Origin: Ga0077555 sp046154645
Lineage (GTDB): Bacteria; Pseudomonadota; Alphaproteobacteria; Rhizobiales; Hyphomicrobiaceae
DNA length: 64,000 nucleotides
Direction of reading: 5' to 3'
Assembly: GCA_046154645.1 (NCBI GenBank)
Contig: JBJXDZ010000043.1
Coordinates: 11,488 to 75,487, forward strand
Below the pieces are notes generated by a model that saw only the letters and a program-made list of their open reading frames with translations, made no database searches and was not told the origin of the DNA. The position numbers and the translations under genes are program-made. Shown piece after piece: positions 24,854 to 32,742 of this stretch (position 1 is the stretch's first letter; every line of letters begins with the position of its first letter).

Positions 24854-27388
24854 TTGGATATCAGAGATTCACGCGAATCACAACAGCGCGTCGGACCTGC
24901 CATCGGCGACAGCGCGCTGGCTCCTGACACAACCGTCATGCGCGGATACTTCCAGCGCCTCTCAGAGCAGGCCCGGCTCGCCGTTCGCAGTGCTGGTGCA
25001 GATGAGCTTTGCCTCGTGCTGTCGTCGCTCGATCCTGAAGGCGGACTTCTCGCAAAGAGGTTTTCCTTGGGCGCCGTCGACGCCATGATCAGGGAAGCAG
25101 TCGCGTGGAACATGGAACGGCGCAACATCTACATGGCGCCGGTTCTGTATCGCCGAGCCAGCCTGCCTCGCAATAGTCGAGGCAGAGAAGAACTCATCGC
25201 CCTGGTATTGGGCCTTGGTGCCGACGTCGACAGTGAGCCCGAGAAAAAGCAGGATGCGGGCGTCATTGAGGAGTTGAAGCCTGCCCCGACGTATGTGTTG
25301 CTGACGAGCCAGCATCAACAGACCGGCGCCTGCATGAAGAACTACGGGCTGATGTTCCTGTTCGATCGGCCGCTGACGCCCGAGCAGGCGCAACCGATCT
25401 CGGAACGCCTCTGCAAGTTTGTCCGCGACCGCGACGGCTCCACTTCTGACATCAACCATATCTGGCGCGTGCCCGGTGCTCTCAACTGGGTCACGCAAAA
25501 GAAAGCAGGTGAACGAGGTCTGTCATGGCCGCAGCCTCCTCGTATCGTGACGATCGAGCATACGTTGAGCAGCCAACAGCTCGTCAATTCCGCCGATCTC
25601 TGCGCATTCCTGGAGGTCGAAGCGGAAGGCGCAGCCGTCTCGCCAACGTCGACAACGTCATCGTCGACCACGCAGGAACTCGCAGCCGAAACGCATCCGC
25701 TTGACCGCGACGGCAGGCTACGGCCGGTGCGCGACATCTGGGACGGCAATCCCGCTGAAGAAACGAGGCTGCTCGATGCCCTTCGACACATCGAGCGCGA
25801 GGAGCATCGCCGCCGTTTGGCCGGCGAACCAGAGATCAAGGTGCGAGACTATGTCCATGACATGCGCGCGCGCGCCACTTGGTTGCGCTTCGGCATGGCG
25901 CTGCATGTCTACTACAGCGGAAGCGAACGCGGGTTCGATGTCTGGCGCGCCGTGTCCAGGGGCAGCGGCGACCTGAATTTTGCCGGGGCGCCAGGATCCT
26001 GGGACGAGGCTGACTGGCCTCGGACCTGGAAGGCATTTCGAGACCCTTTAAGTTCCGAGACAAGCGAGGTCTCCCTTGTCACCGTAGGCTCGCTATTCGA
26101 GATTGCCGGCAAGGCTGGCTTCGATCTCAAACGCGGCAAGGGCTATGGCCTCGGGAAGTTGCCCCGCAAACCCCTTCCGGAGCCCTGCGAGGAAGCGAAG
26201 CGGGTCATGGCCGCGGGCGCCGAATTTCATGAGCTGCGAGAGAGGGACGGGCACGACCTGCGCGACGAGTTTGTTCGTGCCCTACGACGCTGGCTTGGTC
26301 GACAGGGCGCTGCAGGTCGCACCGTGCGCGTGTTCGATGTGATTGTCGATGACCTCTATCGGGGCATTGGCGACGGCGATGGGCCTGTGGGCTGTGCTTG
26401 GCGAAAAATCGAGAACTACTGCAAAACGCTGTCGACAGAAAAAGTCGCCTGGGATCGTCGCGACCTCTGGAGGGAAACCGAGGCGTTGAAATCTCTTGGC
26501 GTGCTGGTGGCCAGTCCTGGCAATGCAATCGGCGCACATCGAAGAAAGGGGCCGTCATATGCCATCACCCCGCCGCCGGGGCTGTCGCACGAGCAGCTTA
26601 TTGAGGGATTCCGCGTGGAGCGCGGGCATGGTCCCTTGACAGCAAACGTGAGCGCTTCGACTGTGCAACCCACCCATAATCAAGGGCAGCAATCACCCCT
26701 AATTGAGGTCGGCAACCTATACGACCATGAAAAGGGGTCCCCCCCGAGGCAAGGTCGGCAGATTCTACGACCTTCTACTACTACTGATATGAGCACGACT
26801 TTCACGTCAGCCGAGGCAGCGTCCGAGCAATCGTCGTCCGACGCAGCGAACTTGCAAGCAGCCCCACCGGCAGACATCCAAAAAGACTCGACGCCCACGG
26901 CCGCCGGCAGGCCACTTCTTTGGTGGGTGAACGAGGGAGGCCTACCTGACGTCTTGGTTACGGCCATTCGGCAGTCGGCCACAAGCAAGAAGCCCGATCA
27001 CATCGTCGACAAGCTCAACAAGTTGGTGGACGTCGGTCTGACAGCAGGCGGTGTTGCTGCGGAGCTGGAGCAAATCATACGGTATTTGTCATGGAGGCCG
27101 GCCAACCAGGCGCCGGTCGACATTTTGCAGGATCCGCCCAAGTTTCTGAGCAAAGTCTTCGACAGGCTCGCGATATTGGCGGGCAAGTACGGCGTCGATC
27201 CAAAGGACGCCGAAGCCGCGACGGCTCGCTTCGAGAAGGCCAAAGCTCGGCGTGAGCACGGCAAGGTCAACGCGACTTCGATACACAAGGTAGCCAAGTC
27301 GCCAACCACACGGGCGAACGACATAGCCGTTCCCGAGCTACCGCGATGCCAGGATGGCCCTGCTCAAACAAAGCCAAGCGGCGCTTGA
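24854..27388 (+). CDS. primase/replication-like protein of the island
   Basis: A protein of about 845 residues that looks like the replication proteins of integrative elements. The N-terminal region resembles a RepB-type primase, with HQQTGACMKNYGLMFLFDRP and SDINHIWRVPGALNWVTQKK near residues 150-230. A PriCT-2-like helical segment (GFDVWRAVSRGS to WPRTWKAF) follows near residue 370. The C-terminal third is acidic and low in complexity. A TTG start at 24854 is preferred because AGGAGGG stands seven bases before it; an ATG at 24794 in the same frame would add 20 residues but lacks such a site. No helicase Walker motif is seen. The assignment is moderate. Confidence 0.6.
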   Translation: MDIRDSRESQQRVGPAIGDSALAPDTTVMRGYFQRLSEQARLAVRSAGADELCLVLSSLDPEGGLLAKRFSLGAVDAMIREAVAWNMERRNIYMAPVLYRRASLPRNSRGREELIALVLGLGADVDSEPEKKQDAGVIEELKPAPTYVLLTSQHQQTGACMKNYGLMFLFDRPLTPEQAQPISERLCKFVRDRDGSTSDINHIWRVPGALNWVTQKKAGERGLSWPQPPRIVTIEHTLSSQQLVNSADLCAFLEVEAEGAAVSPTSTTSSSTTQELAAETHPLDRDGRLRPVRDIWDGNPAEETRLLDALRHIEREEHRRRLAGEPEIKVRDYVHDMRARATWLRFGMALHVYYSGSERGFDVWRAVSRGSGDLNFAGAPGSWDEADWPRTWKAFRDPLSSETSEVSLVTVGSLFEIAGKAGFDLKRGKGYGLGKLPRKPLPEPCEEAKRVMAAGAEFHELRERDGHDLRDEFVRALRRWLGRQGAAGRTVRVFDVIVDDLYRGIGDGDGPVGCAWRKIENYCKTLSTEKVAWDRRDLWRETEALKSLGVLVASPGNAIGAHRRKGPSYAITPPPGLSHEQLIEGFRVERGHGPLTANVSASTVQPTHNQGQQSPLIEVGNLYDHEKGSPPRQGRQILRPSTTTDMSTTFTSAEAASEQSSSDAANLQAAPPADIQKDSTPTAAGRPLLWWVNEGGLPDVLVTAIRQSATSKKPDHIVDKLNKLVDVGLTAGGVAAELEQIIRYLSWRPANQAPVDILQDPPKFLSKVFDRLAILAGKYGVDPKDAEAATARFEKAKARREHGKVNATSIHKVAKSPTTRANDIAVPELPRCQDGPAQTKPSGA

Positions 27389-27534
27389 TGTCTTGATGCC
27401 CATTTCTCGTGCGCCCGTATCAGCGCTGGCGGGCAATCGAGGGGTGGTGGCTAGCTCGGTAGCCATCAAAGAAAACGCCGAAGATTCTCAATACCCGCAA
27501 ACGACGAAAACAACTTGGAAAAATGGGGACTACC

Positions 27535-27897
27535 ATGAGCATCATCGACGAGGCCGCCGTCTTGGAGGTACCTGTATCCGAGACAGACACCGTGTTCGAA
27601 GTTCTGATTGAGCCAGCGCAGCGCACGAGCGATCGTCAATTCTACGCAGTCTGGTTCGGTGACGAATTTCTACTCACGCACCACGATCCCGAACACGCTG
27701 CCTGCCGGGCCTTGCTGGCGCGTGGCATCACAGGGCAACTCAGCGTCCGCTGGCGCGGCTCCAATCATGCCGCATCCTCCTTCGACATCGAACGTGGGGC
27801 GCGATTTGCGATCTCCGAAAGCCGCCAGCGTGGCCCCGTCGTCAAGCTTTACAGGGAATTCCAGATGCGTGGTAACGAAGACCCAGGCGATCCATAA
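27535..27897 (+). CDS. hypothetical protein
   Basis: A 120-residue soluble protein starting MSIIDEAAVLEVPVSE; another ATG 12 bp upstream is in frame. It has alternating strands such as RQFYAVWFGDEFLLTHHD and no membrane segment. I do not recognise the family. It lies between the replication-like gene and the TIR-STAND gene and may be an accessory gene of the island. Confidence 0.45.
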   Translation: MSIIDEAAVLEVPVSETDTVFEVLIEPAQRTSDRQFYAVWFGDEFLLTHHDPEHAACRALLARGITGQLSVRWRGSNHAASSFDIERGARFAISESRQRGPVVKLYREFQMRGNEDPGDP

Positions 27898-27991
27898 CCG
27901 TAAAGGAAACGCTTGGAGCGCCTCGATCTCGAAGCCACCGTGGCTAGGGCGCGGCCTCGCGTACGTCGAGATCATTGTGTGTTCAATTCCT

Positions 27992-28007
27992 TAGACACAA
28001 ATGTCTA
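27992..28007 (+). promoter_or_regulatory. perfect inverted repeat upstream of the TIR-STAND gene
   Basis: TAGACA-CAAA-TGTCTA, 168 bp before the GTG start. Symmetric arms of this size could bind a dimeric regulator. There is no direct evidence of function. Confidence 0.3.
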
Positions 28008-28174
28008 GGCACGAATTGGCCAACAAGTTGGCCCCCGGGCTCGACATCGAAGAAAGTCGGTAGCTCGACGCTCGCACAGATGGAGCGAACATGCCCCCCA
28101 ACCCGCCCAGTGACAGGCGCGTGCCCACCCGCTAGCTTTGTCCCAGTCTGAGTACTGCCGGGGGGCGTATTGCC

Positions 28175-31033
28175 GTGTCGCGAATTTTCTTGAGTCATTC
28201 CTCCGCCGATAACGCTGCCGCCATCGCCTTGCGCGACTGGCTGGTCGGGGAGGGCTGGGGCGAGCTGTTCCTCGACCTGGACCCCGACCGGGGCATTGCG
28301 GCTGGTGAACGGTGGGAGCGGGCCCTGAACGAGGCTGCCAGCCGCTGCGAAGCTGTGTTGTTCCTGGTCAGCAAGGCGTGGCTGTCGTCGCGTTGGTGCA
28401 TGAACGAGCTGAATCTCGCCCGCCGCCTCAACAAGCGCCTCTTCGGCGTGCTGATCGAGGAAGGCCTCGCCGTCTCCGACTTGCCGAGCGATGTCACCAG
28501 CACGTGGCAACTCGTCAATCTGGCCACGGGACGCGACCACAAGCAGTTCCGCGTCAAACTGCCGATCACGGGCGAGGAAACTCACGTCACCTACTCTCAC
28601 GAGGGGTTGGCACGCCTTAAGACAGGCCTGCAACGGGCGGGCCTGCATGCGAGCTTCTTCAACTGGCCGCCGGAGACCGACCCGAAGCGCGCGCCATACC
28701 GCGGCCTGCGCCCACTTGAAGCTGACGATGCCGGTATTTTCTTCGGTCGAGAGGCGCCGGTCATCAAGGCCGTCGACCAGCTCAGAGGCTTGCGCGATGC
28801 CGCCCCGCCTCGGCTGCTGGTGATCCTCGGCGCGTCGGGCGCCGGCAAGTCGTCGTTTCTGCGTGCAGGGCTCCTCCCGCGCTTGAAACGCGACGACCAC
28901 AACTTCCTGGCCTTGCCGGTGATCAGGCCGGAGCGTGCAGCCCTGACCGGCGAGACAGGTTTACTTGCCGCGTTGTCCGGCGCCTTCGAGGCGGCGCGGA
29001 TCACGACGCCACGCAATGAGCTGCGGACCGCCATGCAGGGCGGTGCGGCAACACTGAAGCCCACCTTGCAAGCGCTAGTCGATAAAGCCACACCGGTGGC
29101 GCTCGTCGGTGATACCATGCTGAAGCCGCCGACGCTCATCATCTCCATAGACCAAGGCGAAGAGCTTTTCCTCGCCGAAGCCCAGGACGAAGCCCAGCCA
29201 TTCTTGGCGCTGTTGCGCGACCTCGTTACATCTGACGCTCCGGCCGCCATCGTTGTCTTCACTATCCGCTCCGACAACTACGAGCGCCTGCAGGAGGCGC
29301 GCCAGCTGGATGGCATCCAGAAGATTCCTTTCGATCTCGGCCCCCTGCCCCGAGGCTCGTACACCGAGGTGATCAACGGCCCTGCGCGACGCCTCGACGG
29401 TGGACCGCGAGCCCTCAAGATTGAACCTGAGCTGGTGCAGGAGCTGCTGTCCGATATCGAGGCGGGCGGCGCCAAGGACGCCCTGCCGCTGCTCGCATTC
29501 ACACTGGAGAGGCTCTACGGCGACTTCCATGCCGGCGGACAGCTTAGGCTCGAACACTATGAGCAACTCGGCCGGGTTAAGGGCTCCATCGAAGCGGCTG
29601 TGGAACGTGCGTTCAAGGCAGCTGACGCCGACGGGCGCATCCCGCGTGACCGGCAGGCGCGACTGGAGCTGTTACGGCGAGGGCTGATCCCGTGGCTCGC
29701 CGGCATCGATCCTGACACCGGCGCGCCACGCCGCCGCGTTGCGCGATTGTCGGAGATTCCCGCCGAAGCGCGTTCGCTGGTCGATCTGCTGGTTGATCAG
29801 CGCTTGTTGTCCACCGATGTGTCCAAGGACACGAACGAGAAGACCGTCGAGCCGGCGCACGAAGCGCTGCTCAGGCAGTGGGGGTTGCTCCAAGGTTGGC
29901 TGGCCGAAGATGCCGGCCTGCTCAGCATCATGGACGGCGTCAAGCGGGCATCACGGGATTGGGCCGCGAATGCCAAGGGCGCAGCGTGGATCACACATAC
30001 CACCGAGAGATTGCGCGTGGCAGAGCGCCTCCTGGAGCGGCCGGACCTCGCCGCAAACCTTGAGCCGACGGATCGAGCCTATCTGGCTGCGTGCAGGGCC
30101 GTTGAAGAGGGACTACGGGCCAAGGACCAGGCCGATCGCCGACGGGCGCAGCGGACAAAAGTGTTGATTGGCACGCTTGCGGCCAGTGTTGTGAGCGTCG
30201 TTGGTTTGTCGATGGCGGGTGTTCTGGATCGCGCCATCCTGACGATCCAGATGAGGCGTCTTGCGGACATCTATTTGCCGACCGTCCTGACGCCGGACAA
30301 AGAGCGCGCCCTGAAGCCCGGCGATCTGATCAAGGAATGCGCCAGTTGCCCGGCGATGATCGTTGTTCCCGCTGGCGAGTTCACGATGGGTGGTGAAGAT
30401 GACGACGCGAAGCCTGTCCACAAGGTCACCATCAAGCAGCAATTCGCGGTCGCCAAGTTTGAGGTGACATTCGACGAGTGGGAAAGTTGTGTCGCGCATG
30501 GCGGGTGCACGTATCGGCCAGCAGACAACAGCTGGGGGCGCGGCCAACAACCAGTCATCAACGTGAGCTGGGATGACGCACAGTCTTACCTGAAATGGCT
30601 GTCCAAGCTGACCGGACAGACCTATCGTCTTTTATCCGAGGCCGAGTGGGAGTATGCTGCGCGTGCGAGAACAGATACCGCGTTCTCGTTTGGGGACGAT
30701 GAAGATCAGCTCGGCGACTACGCTTGGTATGCCAAGAATGCAAATTCGAGATCGCATCCCGTCGGACGAAAGAAGGCCAACGCCTTCGGGCTCCACGACA
30801 TGCATGGCAATGTTTGGGAGTGGGTCGAGGACTGCTACGAAAAGACGTACCATGGAGCCCCACTAGATGGTTCCGCTCGACAAGCTGACGGCTGCTCTTC
30901 CCGCGTTCTGCGCGGTGGTTCCTGGTACTTCAATCCTCAGCTCCTCCGCTCGGCCAACCGCAACAGCGGCCAACCCGTCGACCGCGACTACCTCATCGGG
31001 TTCCGTCTTGCCAGAACGCTCTTACCCCCTTGA
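28175..31033 (+). CDS. TIR-STAND ATPase-transmembrane-FGE protein, DGR target 1
   Basis: A 952-residue receptor-like protein. Residues 1-140 form a TIR domain (SRIFLSHSSADNAAAIALRDW) with the NADase glutamate at Glu78 (SRWCMNEL). A novel-STAND NTPase module follows from YRGLRPLEADDAGIFFGRE, near residue 177, with Walker A GASGAGKS at 220-227 and Walker B LIISIDQGEE near 327. One membrane helix lies near 661-684. Residues about 724-952 are a formylglycine-generating-enzyme-like domain with the C-type lectin fold used by DGR variable proteins. The last 45 residues contain the variable region. The GTG start has GGGGGGCG ahead. Avd, the reverse transcriptase, a second TIR target and the template follow on the same strand. 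Role inferred: a signalling or suicide sensor with a diversified binding surface. Confidence 0.9.
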   Translation: MSRIFLSHSSADNAAAIALRDWLVGEGWGELFLDLDPDRGIAAGERWERALNEAASRCEAVLFLVSKAWLSSRWCMNELNLARRLNKRLFGVLIEEGLAVSDLPSDVTSTWQLVNLATGRDHKQFRVKLPITGEETHVTYSHEGLARLKTGLQRAGLHASFFNWPPETDPKRAPYRGLRPLEADDAGIFFGREAPVIKAVDQLRGLRDAAPPRLLVILGASGAGKSSFLRAGLLPRLKRDDHNFLALPVIRPERAALTGETGLLAALSGAFEAARITTPRNELRTAMQGGAATLKPTLQALVDKATPVALVGDTMLKPPTLIISIDQGEELFLAEAQDEAQPFLALLRDLVTSDAPAAIVVFTIRSDNYERLQEARQLDGIQKIPFDLGPLPRGSYTEVINGPARRLDGGPRALKIEPELVQELLSDIEAGGAKDALPLLAFTLERLYGDFHAGGQLRLEHYEQLGRVKGSIEAAVERAFKAADADGRIPRDRQARLELLRRGLIPWLAGIDPDTGAPRRRVARLSEIPAEARSLVDLLVDQRLLSTDVSKDTNEKTVEPAHEALLRQWGLLQGWLAEDAGLLSIMDGVKRASRDWAANAKGAAWITHTTERLRVAERLLERPDLAANLEPTDRAYLAACRAVEEGLRAKDQADRRRAQRTKVLIGTLAASVVSVVGLSMAGVLDRAILTIQMRRLADIYLPTVLTPDKERALKPGDLIKECASCPAMIVVPAGEFTMGGEDDDAKPVHKVTIKQQFAVAKFEVTFDEWESCVAHGGCTYRPADNSWGRGQQPVINVSWDDAQSYLKWLSKLTGQTYRLLSEAEWEYAARARTDTAFSFGDDEDQLGDYAWYAKNANSRSHPVGRKKANAFGLHDMHGNVWEWVEDCYEKTYHGAPLDGSARQADGCSSRVLRGGSWYFNPQLLRSANRNSGQPVDRDYLIGFRLARTLLPP
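30896..31021 (+). repeat. DGR variable region 1 (VR1)
   Basis: 126 bp at the 3' end of the TIR-STAND gene, aligned without gaps to the template repeat at 34483-34608. There are 16 mismatches, and all 16 fall where the template has adenine (changed to T, G or C). They alter residues 918, 919, 923, 931, 932, 935, 936 and 938-940; two are silent. The flanking conserved parts encode RVLRGGSW and GFRLART. Confidence 0.95.
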
Positions 31034-31036
31034 TCA

Positions 31037-31059
31037 TTACATCTTTACGTCTTGAGCAC
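31037..31059 (+). repeat. conserved element downstream of VR1
   Basis: A 23-base sequence, starting TTACATCTTTACG and ending CTTGAGCAC, identical to 34273-34295 after VR2. In both places it starts 16 bases after the last base of the variable region. The template repeat is not followed by it. It is a candidate target-recognition (IMH-like) signal. Confidence 0.6.
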
Positions 31060-31093
31060 ACCGGTGCCTCCGGACCGCTGCGTTTTTTAGGTT

Positions 31094-31108
31094 TCCGCCG
31101 AAGGCGGA
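31094..31108 (+). promoter_or_regulatory. stem-loop downstream of VR1
   Basis: TCCGCC-GAA-GGCGGA, followed a few bases later by a run of T. A stem of the same sequence lies after VR2 (34321-34335). In the Bordetella phage DGR a hairpin after VR promotes homing; here it may do the same, or serve as a terminator, or both. Confidence 0.5.
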
Positions 31109-31210
31109 CCGCATTTTTTCAGTGATCTCGCCGCCGAACCAGCTGTGGATACCGGTGATAACCGGACTGAATATGAGCCGGCACTGCACCATTCCTATTA
31201 GCCTGCGGCC

Positions 31211-31618
31211 ATGACCGACAACGCACGCCGCACAGGCCCCGCCGTCGAGGCGCACTTCCAGCTCATCAACTGGCTGATGGACACGGTTGAGCGTTTCCCG
31301 AAAGCGCAAAAATTCTTGCTCGGGGACCGCATTCAGAAAACCGCGCTCGACGTGCTGGAAGCGCTGATCGAGGCGACATACACACGCGACCGCCGGGCGC
31401 ATCTCACGCGGGCCAATCTCGGCCTGGAAAAACTGCGGTTCTTCTTCCGGCTGGCCTTCGAGCAGAAGCACCTCGACGTGCGCCGCTACGAGCATGCCGC
31501 CCGCACCATCGACGACGTTGGTCGGCTGATCGGCGGCTGGGCCAAGGCACACGCGGCGCAGTCGGGTCACGGATCGGGCAACGGCTATCACGGGCATGCG
31601 CCATCGCAGGCACGATGA
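31211..31618 (+). CDS. avd: DGR accessory variability determinant
   Basis: A 135-residue protein of the Avd/S23 four-helix-bundle family. Helices are plain in AVEAHFQLINWLMDTVERFPKAQKFLL, DRIQKTALDVLEALIEATY and ANLGLEKLRFFFRLAFEQKHL, with many basic residues. Avd forms a positively charged pentamer that works with the DGR reverse transcriptase during mutagenic reverse transcription of the template RNA. It overlaps the reverse transcriptase gene by 23 bp, so the two are translated together. Confidence 0.88.
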   Translation: MTDNARRTGPAVEAHFQLINWLMDTVERFPKAQKFLLGDRIQKTALDVLEALIEATYTRDRRAHLTRANLGLEKLRFFFRLAFEQKHLDVRRYEHAARTIDDVGRLIGGWAKAHAAQSGHGSGNGYHGHAPSQAR

Positions 31619-32672
31619 TCTTTTCGGCCGCGTCGCCACGTTCAACGCGCTGAGGATCGCCGCGCGCAAGGCTGTGGCCGGCAAGCGCAAGAAGCCGGGA
31701 GCCAGCGCCTTCTTTGCCAACATTGAGCGTGAGCTGCTGCGCCTGGAGAGCCAGTTGCGTGACGGCAGCTACCGCCCTGGCAAGTATGTCGAGATCCTTG
31801 TCCGGGAGCCGAAGGAGCGCCTGGTGTCGGCGGCGCCGTTCCGCGACCGGGTCGTGCATCATGCGCTGTGCGCTGTGATCTTCCCGTTGTTCGAGCCAAG
31901 CTTCATCGGGAACACCTACGCGAACCGCACGGGTAAAGGCACACACCGCGCTGTCGAGGCCTACGAGCGCTTTCGCGACCGGCACACCCACGTGCTGCGC
32001 GCTGATATCTTCCGCTACTTCCCGTCGATCGATCACGACATCCTCAAGGCCGAGTTCCGCCGCCGCATCGCCTGCGAGCGTACGCTTCGGCTCATGGACT
32101 TGATCGTCGATGGCTCCAATGCACAGGAACCGGTAGAGTTACATTTTCCCGGCGACGATCTCTTTGAACCCTACCAGCGCCGCCGCGGGCTCCCCATCGG
32201 CAACCTGACCAGCCAATTCTTCGCCAACCTCTACCTCGACCGTTTTGACCATTGGGCCACGGAAGTGTTGCGTGCGCCTTTTGTTCGATACGTAGATGAC
32301 TTCGCGTTGTTCCACGACGACCCAGCAGTGCTGACGGACTGGCGCCAGCGGATTGATCGCTACCTCGAAGGCCGGCGGCTCAAGTTGCACCCGAGGAAAA
32401 CGGTGATCCAGCCGACCACCGAGCCGTCGCAGTTCCTCGGCTATGTGCTGCTGCCAGATGGCGGACGCTGGCTGCCGGAGGACAATGTCGCCCGGTTTCG
32501 GGGCCGGTTGCGGGGGCTGCGCGATCAATGGCGGGCCGGAACAGTGACACGCGTCAAGGCCGAGACGAGGATCGCGGCGTGGATCGCCCATGCCAGCCAC
32601 GCAGATACGTTCCGCCTGCGCCGCGCGATGTTCGAGGGCACGCGCTGGGAGCCGTGGCCAGGGGAAGACTGA
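31596..32672 (+). CDS. DGR reverse transcriptase
   Basis: A 358-residue reverse transcriptase of the DGR clade. Motifs in order: RPGKYVEILVREPKERLVSA (residues 60-79), the motif A aspartate Asp137 in RADIFRYFPSID, GLPIGNLTSQFFANLYL (198-214), typical of the DGR/retron group, and the catalytic YVDD at 232-235. There is no maturase, RNase H or protease domain, as expected for this group. It copies the template RNA with errors at adenines; the cDNA then replaces the variable regions of the two target genes. It starts inside the avd gene and is followed, after 70 bp, by the second target gene. Confidence 0.95.
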   Translation: MRHRRHDDLFGRVATFNALRIAARKAVAGKRKKPGASAFFANIERELLRLESQLRDGSYRPGKYVEILVREPKERLVSAAPFRDRVVHHALCAVIFPLFEPSFIGNTYANRTGKGTHRAVEAYERFRDRHTHVLRADIFRYFPSIDHDILKAEFRRRIACERTLRLMDLIVDGSNAQEPVELHFPGDDLFEPYQRRRGLPIGNLTSQFFANLYLDRFDHWATEVLRAPFVRYVDDFALFHDDPAVLTDWRQRIDRYLEGRRLKLHPRKTVIQPTTEPSQFLGYVLLPDGGRWLPEDNVARFRGRLRGLRDQWRAGTVTRVKAETRIAAWIAHASHADTFRLRRAMFEGTRWEPWPGED

Positions 32673-32742
32673 CGCTTCCCTTGTGCCGTCAGCGTCCCTA
32701 CTATTGCGAGCGGATTACTGACAACGGACAAGTTGAAGTGCC

